Origin: an uncultured Prevotella sp.
Lineage (GTDB): Bacteria > Bacteroidota > Bacteroidia > Bacteroidales > Bacteroidaceae
DNA: 9,031 nucleotides
NCBI GenBank assembly: GCA_905373605.1
Contig: CAJPTO010000117.1
Coordinates: forward strand, 1 to 9,031
Direction: 5' to 3'
How positions within the stretch are numbered: the stretch's first letter is position 1; each line of letters begins with the position of its first letter. Below, piece by piece: positions 1 through 5,614 of the stretch. The position numbers and the translations under genes are program-made. The notes under the pieces are model-generated. The model made no database searches. It was not told the origin of the DNA and saw nothing but the letters and a program-made list of their open reading frames with translations.

Positions 1-893
1 ACCTATTGTTCACCCGCATCACCCCGCTTCAGCCCATCGGCGATGTGGCCGGCCCGTTTTTGGTGAAGCTGCTCCCTGTTGTCATCTTCGTGATGCTCTA
101 CATCACGTTCTGCAAAATACAGATGGGCGACCTCCGACCGCGTGCCTGGCACTTCATCCTCCAGGCCATTCGCATCGTTCTTTCTGGGCTTTTGGTACTC
201 ATCATCGTGCACACCACCGACCCCATGACCAAACTTGTGTTAGAAGGTGCGTTCGTTTGCGTAATCTGTCCCACGGCAGCAGCGGCACCAGTCATCACCG
301 AACGCCTAGGCGGAAGCATCGCCTCGCTCACCATCTACACCATACTGGCCAACGTGGTAACATCTGTCATCATCCCCCTTTTCTTCCCAATGGTGGAGAA
401 AAGTGCAGACATCACCTTCCTCACGGCCTTTGGGATGATACTCCGCCGCATCACCTTCGTGCTCATCGTGCCACTTTGCCTTGCCCTTCTCACCCGTAAA
501 TTCCTGCCCAAAGTGGCCGCACACATCAAGCAAACAAAGAATTTGGCCTTCTATCTTTGGGGGTTCAACCTCTCCATCATCATGGGACTCACCATTCGAA
601 ACATCCTCTCCACCCACGTTTATGGCACGATTTTGGCTCTACTTCTTTTGTTGCCCCTTGTCATCAGCCTCTTGTTGTTCTCAATAGGGAAGGCCGTTGG
701 CCGCTGCTATGGCGACAGCATCAGTGCCGGACAGGCCTTAGGGCAGAAAAATACCGTTGTGGGCATCTGGCTCACCCTTGCCTTTCTCAACCCCGTGGCA
801 TCCATTGCGCCCTGCGCTTACGTGGTTTGGCAGAACCTCATCAACGCTTGGCAGCTGTGGTACAAGCAAAAGTACGGCACATTGAAATGGTAA
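1..893 (+). CDS. BASS-family-like membrane transporter, 5' end outside window
   Basis: This is the C-terminal part of a polytopic inner-membrane protein. The frame is open to the left edge of the window, so the TTG at position 6 is only an internal codon and the true start lies upstream. Counting from that codon, 295 residues are visible, with roughly eight hydrophobic segments (about 17-35, 50-69, 77-95, 105-128, 140-162, 181-198, 206-227 and 250-275). A proline/alanine-rich stretch, CPTAAAAPVIT at 88-98, and a late GQALGQKNT stretch at 242-250 resemble the discontinuous-helix motifs of the bile acid:sodium symporter (BASS) fold. The acidic residue usual in the second motif is not evident, and glutamine stands near its place. 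BASS proteins move organic anions or small acids with sodium; the substrate here cannot be told. Family assignment is by remembered motif likeness only. A gap of 59 bases separates it from the next gene, so the two may be co-transcribed. Confidence 0.62.
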   Translation, partial: LLFTRITPLQPIGDVAGPFLVKLLPVVIFVMLYITFCKIQMGDLRPRAWHFILQAIRIVLSGLLVLIIVHTTDPMTKLVLEGAFVCVICPTAAAAPVITERLGGSIASLTIYTILANVVTSVIIPLFFPMVEKSADITFLTAFGMILRRITFVLIVPLCLALLTRKFLPKVAAHIKQTKNLAFYLWGFNLSIIMGLTIRNILSTHVYGTILALLLLLPLVISLLLFSIGKAVGRCYGDSISAGQALGQKNTVVGIWLTLAFLNPVASIAPCAYVVWQNLINAWQLWYKQKYGTLKW

Positions 894-952
894 ACAACAT
901 CGACAAGCAAGCTAAAAGCATGCTCAACAATAACTTTTAAACACGCACACTT

Positions 953-1774
953 ATGGCAATAGGAAAATGGATTGGCGGATTTTTGGGTTTCATCACAGGC
1001 GGACCGCTTGGCGGATTGGCCGGATTGGTGCTTGGCGCACTCTTCGATGCTGGGCTAGACCATGTCAACGAACCCGACCGCACCGGCCAATCGTGGGGAA
1101 ATGGCGGCCAAACAACCAACTTTCACCAGCAAAACGCACATACAACACAACAGCAACGGCAACAAGGCGAACGCAACTCGTTCCTCTTTTCGCTATTGGT
1201 ACTCGCAGCTTACGTCATTCGTGCCGATGGTAAGGTGATGCATTCGGAGATGGAAACCTTGCGCGCTTTCTTGCGAAGAAACTTCGGCGAGGTGGCTGTT
1301 GAGCAGGGCGACAGCATCATTCGCAACATCTTCGACCAGCAAAAGCGCATGGGTACGACGGCTTTCGATGGCATCATACGCGACAGTTGCTTCCAAATAG
1401 CCGCCCACATGAATAGCGGTCAGCGGCTGCAATTGCTCAGTTTCTTGGTAGAATTGTCGAAAGCCGATGGGCTTGTACACCCCACTGAGGTTAGTGCCCT
1501 GCGCAATGTGACCCTTTGGTTGGGTTTCGATGCCGGCATACTCAACTCGATGTTCAACCTCGAGAAGCACGACACGCAGTCGGCTTACAAGGTGCTGGGC
1601 ATCTCGCCTTCTGCAACCAACGACGAAGTGAAGGCCGCTTACCGCAAGATGGCCTTGCAACACCACCCCGACCGCGTGGCAACGCTGGGCGAAGACATAC
1701 GCCAAGCAGCCGAAAAGAAGTTTAAGGAGATAAACGATGCCAAGGAACGCATATATAAGGAGCGTGGCTTGTAG
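953..1774 (+). CDS. TerB-DnaJ (DjlA-like) membrane co-chaperone
   Basis: A 273-residue protein with three parts. Residues 1-35 are glycine-rich and hydrophobic with GxxxG-type spacing (GGFLGF, GGPLGG, GLAGLVLG), fitting a membrane-inserted or dimerising N-terminus. Residues 45-73 are a polar Q/N/H-rich linker. Residues 75-205 form a TerB-like helical domain with its two diagnostic ADG-x-V-x-x-x-E acidic motifs at 91-99 and 171-179. Residues 210-273 are a J domain starting AYKVLGI, with the catalytic HPD tripeptide at 238-240. This order matches the DjlA family, which stimulates DnaK (Hsp70) ATPase at the inner membrane and has been linked to envelope stress signalling in E. coli. The J domain ends the protein, as in DjlA. 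The ATG at 953 is supported because the glycine-rich N-terminus begins there; no Shine-Dalgarno site is visible, as is common in Bacteroidetes. Family call is firm, client proteins unknown. Confidence 0.9.
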   Translation: MAIGKWIGGFLGFITGGPLGGLAGLVLGALFDAGLDHVNEPDRTGQSWGNGGQTTNFHQQNAHTTQQQRQQGERNSFLFSLLVLAAYVIRADGKVMHSEMETLRAFLRRNFGEVAVEQGDSIIRNIFDQQKRMGTTAFDGIIRDSCFQIAAHMNSGQRLQLLSFLVELSKADGLVHPTEVSALRNVTLWLGFDAGILNSMFNLEKHDTQSAYKVLGISPSATNDEVKAAYRKMALQHHPDRVATLGEDIRQAAEKKFKEINDAKERIYKERGL

Positions 1775-1979
1775 GCGGAACTTGGCAGGAAAGACATCCC
1801 CCACAATGCTGAAAATCACCCCCTGATGCACCTACAAATCGCAAGAAAAAGGCGGTTCAAGGCGAACAATTTGCATTTAGATGCTAATTTTTGCTAACAA
1901 CATGCGGTTATTTCATTTTAAACTCGTACATTTGCGCCGACAAAATCACTATTTTTAAACAAAATAAAAATAATAAAGT
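1775..1979. other. Intergenic spacer with leader of the Lys/Cys-rich gene
   Basis: A 205-base spacer. The first 100 bases show no convincing gene or terminator. From about 1865 the DNA becomes AT-rich and holds a short self-complementary stretch (GCATTTAGATGC at 1873-1884), then the promoter described separately and an A-rich leader running into the start codon at 1980. Confidence 0.5.
1927..1934 (+). promoter_or_regulatory. Bacteroidetes -7 promoter element for the Lys/Cys-rich gene
   Basis: TACATTTG fits the Bacteroidetes primary sigma factor -7 consensus TAnnTTTG exactly. No clear TTTG is found at the expected -33 distance. The implied transcript start, near 1940, gives an A-rich leader of about 40 bases before the ATG at 1980. 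Confidence 0.6.
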
Positions 1980-2255
1980 ATGAAGAAGATCATTTTCAGC
2001 GCAGCACTTTTTGTGGCTGCTATAGGTTTTGCTAACGCTCAGAGTGAAGGAACGGCTAAGAAAGACAAGGCCAAGACCGAGCAATGCGAAAAGAAGTGCG
2101 ACAAGAAAGACAAAAAGGGCTGCTGCAAGAAAGACGCTGCCGCTAAGGAAGGCAAAGCTTGCTGCAAAGCTAAAGACGGAAAAGCCGACAAGAAAGACTG
2201 CAAGAAAGGCGCAGACAAGAAGTGCTGCAAAAAGGAAGCTAAGGAAAAGAAGTGA
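1980..2255 (+). CDS. Small exported lysine/cysteine-rich protein, function unknown
   Basis: A 91-residue protein. Residues 1-20 are a classic Sec signal peptide (MKK, a hydrophobic core, then ANA as the cleavage motif), so the mature chain probably starts at Q21. The 71 mature residues contain 28 lysines and 9 cysteines (36, 40, 48, 49, 61, 62, 74, 82, 83) and almost nothing hydrophobic. The pattern is a degenerate repeat of paired cysteines followed by lysine: GCCKK, ACCKA and KCCKK, with CEKKC and KDCKK between. Such a chain should be disordered and strongly basic unless it binds metal or forms disulfides. I do not recognise a named family. Metal binding in the periplasm, or binding to an acidic surface polymer, are inferences. 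The gene stands alone behind its own consensus -7 element and is followed by a structured 3' region. The matching signal peptide, start codon and promoter make it a real gene despite its low complexity. Confidence 0.82.
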   Translation: MKKIIFSAALFVAAIGFANAQSEGTAKKDKAKTEQCEKKCDKKDKKGCCKKDAAAKEGKACCKAKDGKADKKDCKKGADKKCCKKEAKEKK

Positions 2256-2279
2256 TCCACGAAACAACTTTTGAGTGGC

Positions 2280-2367
2280 AATAAGCTCCTTGCCTAGCAG
2301 CAACGGCAGGCTTATCCTTACAAATAAAAGTTCCATACATGCCATCAGGCTGTGTATGGAGCTTATT
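2280..2367 (+). terminator. Structured 3' region with competing hairpins, candidate terminator
   Basis: Downstream of the Lys/Cys-rich gene three pairings compete. The outer arms AATAAGCTCC (2280-2289) and GGAGCTTATT (2358-2367) are perfect 10-base complements. A first hairpin pairs ATAAG and CCTtGCC (2281-2294) with GGCAGG and CTTAT (2305-2315). A second pairs TCCATACA (2332-2339) with TGTATGGA (2353-2360). The outer pairing shares bases with both hairpins, so they cannot all form fully at once. Only a weak T-rich stretch follows (TTATTCTTTAT), so a terminator role is plausible but not proven. Confidence 0.45.
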
Positions 2368-2431
2368 CTTTATGCGGCATTCGGGATGCAAATGAGCTTG
2401 TTGCACTGTCTTGCAAAAGCAGCAGGCAACC

Positions 2432-2453
2432 ATAAAATCCGCTTTTCAAGCGG
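2432..2453 (-). terminator. Candidate intrinsic terminator of the nif3/zinc-ribbon operon
   Basis: CCGCTT (2439-2444) and AAGCGG (2448-2453) form a perfect six-base stem with a three-base loop. Read on the minus strand, the stem is followed directly by ATTTTATG, a short T tract. It lies about 77 bases past the stop codon of the zinc-ribbon gene. On the plus strand the T tract is much weaker. Confidence 0.45.
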
Positions 2454-2529
2454 TTAATTGGCCATCCGGCAATGCCGAACGTCAAACATCACCACCTAAG
2501 GTCCAGCCTTGGCCACGCCAAGACATGCC

Positions 2530-3354
2530 TTATTCCGCCTCTTCTTTGGTCTTACGGATGGTGCGTTTGCGCTTCGGCTTCTCTGTTGCGGCGGCCTTAT
2601 CGGTTTTAACGCCTGCCAATTCGGGGTCGACGATGATGCGACCGCAATACTCGCAAACGATAACCTTCTTGTGCATCTTCACATCCAGTTGTCGCTGAGG
2701 CGGTATTTTGTTGAAGCAACCGCCGCAAGCATCACGCTGAACATAGACGATACCCAGCCCGTTGCGCGCATTTTTTCGTATGCGTTTGAAGCTGCTGAGC
2801 AGTCTTGGTTCGATTTTCGTTTCCAATTCGTGAGCCCTGTCACGCAGTTTCTCTTCTTCCTCTTTCGTTTCGAGCATAATTTCGTCCAGCTCGCTACGTT
2901 TTTGATGCAAGTCGTTTTCGCGCTCATAGATGGCCTTTTCTGTCTGATAAAGGTCGCGTTCGCATTCGTCAATCTTCATCATCGCTTCCTTTATCTTCTT
3001 GTTGCACAGTTCAATTTCGAGCGTTTGGAACTCAATTTCCTTGCTCAGCGTGTCGTATTCGCGATTGTTTTTCACATCGTTCAGTTGGTTGTTGTATCTC
3101 GTCACGCTGTCTTCAGCTTCAGCAATCTCGGCCCTTTTCTGCGAGATGGCCCTTGAGAAGTCGTCAATCTCCCTACGAATTTTATCCACACGGATGTTCA
3201 GCCCCTCAATTTCATCTTCCAAGTCCTGCACTTCCAAGGGCAATTCGCCCCTTAGTGCCCTTTTCTCATCGATAGCCGAGAGTGTTGTTTGCAACTGGTA
3301 AAGTGCTTTGAGTTTCTCTTCCACCGACAGTTCGGTAATCTCTTTCTTTGCCAT
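2530..3354 (-). CDS. Coiled-coil C4 zinc-ribbon protein (CT398/HP0958-like)
   Basis: A 274-residue cytoplasmic protein. Residues 10-185 are highly charged heptad-like helix, expected to form a long antiparallel coiled-coil hairpin. Residues 205-245 form a C4 zinc ribbon with cysteines 210, 213, 234 and 237 (CGGC and CEYC). Residues 250-270 are a lysine/arginine-rich tail. This is the architecture of the CT398 / HP0958 (FlgZ) zinc-ribbon family. Helicobacter HP0958 binds sigma-54 and flagellin mRNA, but no such job is implied here and the general function is unknown. The basic tail and ribbon suggest nucleic-acid or RNA polymerase contact (inference). Its ATG is three bases after the stop of the Nif3-like gene, so the two are translated from one operon mRNA. 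This neighbour pairing, as I recall, recurs widely in bacteria. Confidence 0.88.
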   Translation of the reverse strand: MAKKEITELSVEEKLKALYQLQTTLSAIDEKRALRGELPLEVQDLEDEIEGLNIRVDKIRREIDDFSRAISQKRAEIAEAEDSVTRYNNQLNDVKNNREYDTLSKEIEFQTLEIELCNKKIKEAMMKIDECERDLYQTEKAIYERENDLHQKRSELDEIMLETKEEEEKLRDRAHELETKIEPRLLSSFKRIRKNARNGLGIVYVQRDACGGCFNKIPPQRQLDVKMHKKVIVCEYCGRIIVDPELAGVKTDKAAATEKPKRKRTIRKTKEEAE

Positions 3355-3357
3355 AAG

Positions 3358-4173
3358 TTATAAATAGATGATGGGATTGGTGTTTGTTTGTGCCAAAAAG
3401 CATTTCACGCCCTTGCACCTTTCCTCAATTATTGTTTTAAAAATCTCGTTAGTGAACTGCTCGCTTTGGTAATGTCCAATCACTGCAATTTGTATTTGCT
3501 GTTCGTGGTCGAAGTAATCGTGATAGTGCATCTCGCCTGTAACAAAGGCATCTGCGCCTGCAGCGATGGCATGGGGCAGCAAAAACGCGCCTGCTCCGCC
3601 GCAAATGGCCACCTTTTTGATGGGTCGGCGCAGCAGTTGGTTGCACATCACGCACTCCACGTCGAATGTTTTCTTGAGTAAAAGAACGAAGTCGTCGGCA
3701 GCCAAAGGCTCTTCGAAAGCACCCATAACGCCCGAAGCCCCCTCAACGCAGATGCTTTCGCCCTTGTCGTTAAGTGTTTGTATGGTTTTTCGCTCACCGA
3801 AGAAGTCCACATCAACAAGTTCCATCTTCTCTGCAATCTTAAAGTTCACGCCTCCACGCGCATTGTCAATGTTAGTGTGGAGGGCAGCGATGGTAACATC
3901 GTTTTTTATGGCCTTCATCACCGTTCGTTGCACGGCGTCGTCATCCGAAACGCGTGCCAGCTTGTGGAAAATGAGCGGATGGTGCGCCACAATAAGGTTA
4001 CACCCCTTGGCCACAGCCTCGTCTACAACCGTTTCGTTAACGTCAAGACACAATAAAGCCCCTGATACTTCCGTCTCTGTCAATCCTACCTGCAAGCCGG
4101 CATTGTCAAATCCTTCTTGTAGGGGCAGAGGCGCGAATTGTTCAAGGGCACTCAGCACTTCCTTTATTTTCAC
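3358..4173 (-). CDS. Nif3-like dinuclear metal-centre protein (DUF34/YbgI)
   Basis: A 271-residue Nif3/YbgI-family protein. The family folds as a toroidal hexamer with a two-metal site. The usual ligands are visible: the H64-H65 pair in AHHPLIFH, D103 in LHTNIDNARGGVN, and H234 and E238 in GHYQSEQ. The GEMHYHD motif sits at 213-219. Length matches the short form of the family (E. coli YbgI type), without the long PII/CutA-like insert of the Bacillus YqfO type. Some members were annotated as GTP cyclohydrolase I type 2, but this activity is not established; a metal-dependent hydrolase or metal-chaperone role is considered likely. The ATG at 4173 starts a typical MKIKEVLSALEQFAPL N-terminus and lies about 20 bases after the predicted transcript start. 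It is the first gene of an operon with the zinc-ribbon gene. Confidence 0.93.
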   Translation of the reverse strand: MKIKEVLSALEQFAPLPLQEGFDNAGLQVGLTETEVSGALLCLDVNETVVDEAVAKGCNLIVAHHPLIFHKLARVSDDDAVQRTVMKAIKNDVTIAALHTNIDNARGGVNFKIAEKMELVDVDFFGERKTIQTLNDKGESICVEGASGVMGAFEEPLAADDFVLLLKKTFDVECVMCNQLLRRPIKKVAICGGAGAFLLPHAIAAGADAFVTGEMHYHDYFDHEQQIQIAVIGHYQSEQFTNEIFKTIIEERCKGVKCFLAQTNTNPIIYL

Positions 4174-4201
4174 GCTAATTTAGCTTTATGTTATTGAAGT
4201 G

Positions 4202-4232
4202 CAAAGTTACAAACTTTTTTCGACATAACAAA
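4202..4232 (-). promoter_or_regulatory. Promoter of the nif3/zinc-ribbon operon
   Basis: On the minus strand TTTG (4232-4229) is followed after 19 bases by TAACTTTG (4209-4202). Both boxes fit the Bacteroidetes -33 (TTTG) and -7 (TAnnTTTG) consensus at normal spacing. The predicted leader is about 20-25 bases before the ATG at 4173. Confidence 0.75.
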
Positions 4233-4248
4233 ATATTAGAGAATTGTT

Positions 4249-4264
4249 AACAAGTAGACTAAGT
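4249..4264 (+). repeat. Two degenerate units of the 8-bp RACRAGTK repeat
   Basis: AACAAGTA and GACTAAGT lie head to tail and resemble the units of the eleven-copy array at 5502-5589. They may be remnants of a similar array. Two units alone are weak evidence. Confidence 0.3.
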
Positions 4265-4280
4265 CAATGGGTTAACAGCA

Positions 4281-4325
4281 GAGTAGTAAGTCAAGGAAAC
4301 AGCAACCTCCTAGTACTTACTACTC
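4281..4325. repeat. Perfect 11-bp inverted repeat (hairpin)
   Basis: GAGTAGTAAGT (4281-4291) and ACTTACTACTC (4315-4325) are perfect reverse complements around a 23-base loop. Inside the loop AGGA (4294-4297) can also pair with TCCT (4308-4311). It lies between the end of the nuclease gene and the nif3 promoter, so it could end nuclease transcripts or protect them from 3' decay, but no T tract follows on either strand. Confidence 0.6.
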
Positions 4326-4495
4326 CACTCATATTACTTGCTACGTCACTACTTACCACGTTATTACTTTACTACCAATTACTTTACTTCTTACTACCCC
4401 ACTTCATACTACTTACCACGTTACTACTTTACGACCAATCACCTTACTACTTACTGCTCCACTTCATTCTACTTACTACTTTAAGCCTTTCTCCT
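4312..4495. repeat. Imperfect tandem repeat, period 60 bp, about three copies
   Basis: Copies at 4348-4407 and 4408-4467 have the same length and differ at 7 of 60 positions by hand alignment. A degenerate partial copy precedes them (about 4312-4347) and another follows (4468-4495). The plus strand is nearly free of G and built from ACTTACTAC-like words, so the unit itself has internal 7-11 base substructure. Nothing indicates coding. The tract fills most of the 340-base gap between the nuclease stop and the nif3 start. Confidence 0.75.
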
Positions 4496-4513
4496 TACTC
4501 CTCAATTACCCCT

Positions 4514-5401
4514 TCACCACTCTTCCAAATCGCAATTAGCTTCCACCACATTCTCCACTTCATCTGGCAAAGCTGGGAAGAAGTCGATACCCGTAATGCG
4601 TTCCACGGCATCGATGGTGTTCACATAATAAGCCTTGGGATGGTTTCCCCGTTCGTTAAGATAGACAAATCCGATGGCCTTTGGCTTTCCTTCCATGCAC
4701 AACACCACCTTAAAAAACGCTTCGGGAACCGTTATCTTGTTCTTGCCTATCGTTTTATGCTCATCTTTTAGCAACACAGGGCCAGCAACGATATAGATGC
4801 TGCCATAGGTCTGCGCCCATTTTCGGCACTGACTTTCCAGTTCACTCCAGTCGCCAGTGTTCAAATTATGGTCCTGCGGACAAATGTTTGTGAGCAAGAA
4901 CGATTGTTTTTGTGCCGTTGCGTCCCAACGATTATCGGCCGAAGGGCATAGATGCCCGCGGTCGTAGCCACTTTTTACGTAGTCTTTGTCCACGGCTCTA
5001 GGCTTTGGCACATCGCCATCTTCTTGAAATCTAATGCCTTTTCTGTCGTAACTTCCCTCACAACGTTCGGCCGTGAGGTGCCATGCCACCCAATTAGGAA
5101 TGCGTAATGCGCTGTTATACGATGCCGTATAAGCCACCCTACTTAATATTTGTTCAGGTCTGTTAGTAAGTGCCCCGGGGATTTCAAGCTGCTTGACAGC
5201 TGTTTTCTCCTCCCCACCCTGCTTTTGAACGATTTGTTTCTTTGTCTTTTTCTTGGTCTTCGCCCCAACCTTCGTGGCACATTTCTGCTGACAAAGCTGA
5301 ACACTTGCCCTTGCTTCGCCTTGATTAGGAAGCTGGAAGCCAAAAGCCGACAAACAAACGAAGGCCATTATGGCCAGGTAAGATACATTTCTAGTTTTCA
5401 T
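4514..5401 (-). CDS. Secreted DNA/RNA non-specific endonuclease (NUC1 / Serratia-type)
   Basis: Using the ATG at 5401 the product is 295 residues. An upstream ATG at 5506 would add 35 residues but would lie upstream of the likely promoter and bury the signal peptide, so 5401 is preferred. Residues 1-30 are a signal-like sequence with a hydrophobic core (YLAIMAFVCLSAFGF). Residues 44-71 are a lysine-rich linker. The catalytic domain spans about 80-285 and carries the ββα-metal motif DRGH at 147-150 with H150 as general base, then NICPQDHNLNTGDWSELE, where N181 and E189 match the magnesium-contacting asparagine and glutamate of Serratia nuclease (same 8-residue spacing). The family cuts single- and double-stranded DNA and RNA, so this is probably a periplasmic or released scavenging nuclease. 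Export route is inferred. The ATG is preceded by AGAAGAACTT, a weak purine-rich site. Confidence 0.93.
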   Translation of the reverse strand: MKTRNVSYLAIMAFVCLSAFGFQLPNQGEARASVQLCQQKCATKVGAKTKKKTKKQIVQKQGGEEKTAVKQLEIPGALTNRPEQILSRVAYTASYNSALRIPNWVAWHLTAERCEGSYDRKGIRFQEDGDVPKPRAVDKDYVKSGYDRGHLCPSADNRWDATAQKQSFLLTNICPQDHNLNTGDWSELESQCRKWAQTYGSIYIVAGPVLLKDEHKTIGKNKITVPEAFFKVVLCMEGKPKAIGFVYLNERGNHPKAYYVNTIDAVERITGIDFFPALPDEVENVVEANCDLEEW

Positions 5402-5430
5402 AAGTTCTTCTTTAGTGTTGACAATTACTG

Positions 5431-5438
5431 CAAATATA
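5431..5438 (-). promoter_or_regulatory. -7 promoter element of the nuclease gene
   Basis: On the minus strand this reads TATATTTG, an exact fit to TAnnTTTG. It lies 29 bases upstream of the ATG at 5401, giving a short leader of about 20-25 bases. A TTG at 5456-5454 is closer than the usual -33 spacing, so the upstream box is unclear. Confidence 0.55.
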
Positions 5439-5501
5439 CGAAGTTTTTTAGAACAATACGCCACATGCCACCTCATTTTTTTCATTTCATACGCCGGAAT
5501 T

Positions 5502-5589
5502 AACAAGTGAACAAGTTAACGAGTTGACAAGTGAACAAGTTAACGAGTTGACGAGTTAACAAGTTGACGAGTTAACAAGTTAACGAGTA
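5502..5589. repeat. Tandem array, eleven units of an 8-bp repeat RACRAGTK
   Basis: Eleven contiguous 8-base units fill 88 bases: AACAAGTG, AACAAGTT, AACGAGTT, GACAAGTG, AACAAGTT, AACGAGTT, GACGAGTT, AACAAGTT, GACGAGTT, AACAAGTT, AACGAGTA. Variation is confined to positions 1 (A/G), 4 (A/G) and 8 (T/G/A). Junctions often create GTTAAC palindromes. The array lies between the CotH-like stop codon (5615) and the nuclease promoter, so it is downstream of one gene and upstream of another in the same direction. Confidence 0.88.
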
Positions 5590-5614
5590 CGTTGCCAACC
5601 AATGAAACATGGTT

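Noticed and set aside
931..938. TAACTTTT as a promoter for the TerB-DnaJ gene
   Set aside because: It misses the final G of TAnnTTTG and lies only 14 bases before the ATG with no -33 box; read-through from the transporter gene is as likely.
1193..1831. 212-residue open frame on the minus strand across the TerB-DnaJ gene
   Set aside because: It lies antisense to a gene with clear TerB and J-domain motifs and shows no domain of its own. It is a by-product of GC-rich codon use.
1908..2345. 145-residue hydrophobic open frame antisense to the Lys/Cys-rich gene
   Set aside because: Antisense of lysine codons (AAG) gives leucine (CTT), so hydrophobicity is an artefact. The plus strand has the signal peptide and promoter.
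2467..2477. CGGCAATGCCG small hairpin between the convergent genes
   Set aside because: Only four base pairs and no T tract; too weak to call alone.
2509..3156. 215-residue plus-strand frame opposite the zinc-ribbon gene
   Set aside because: Phenylalanine-rich shadow of the charged coiled coil on the other strand; no family resemblance.
4244..4771. 175-residue plus-strand frame with LLTTLLLY-type repeats
   Set aside because: The 60-bp repeat is a multiple of three and lacks stops, so the frame stays open by chance. It runs into the antisense of the conserved nuclease domain and has no clear promoter or start.
5502..5589. CRISPR array
   Set aside because: Units are 8 bases and contiguous with no unique spacers, and no cas gene is present.
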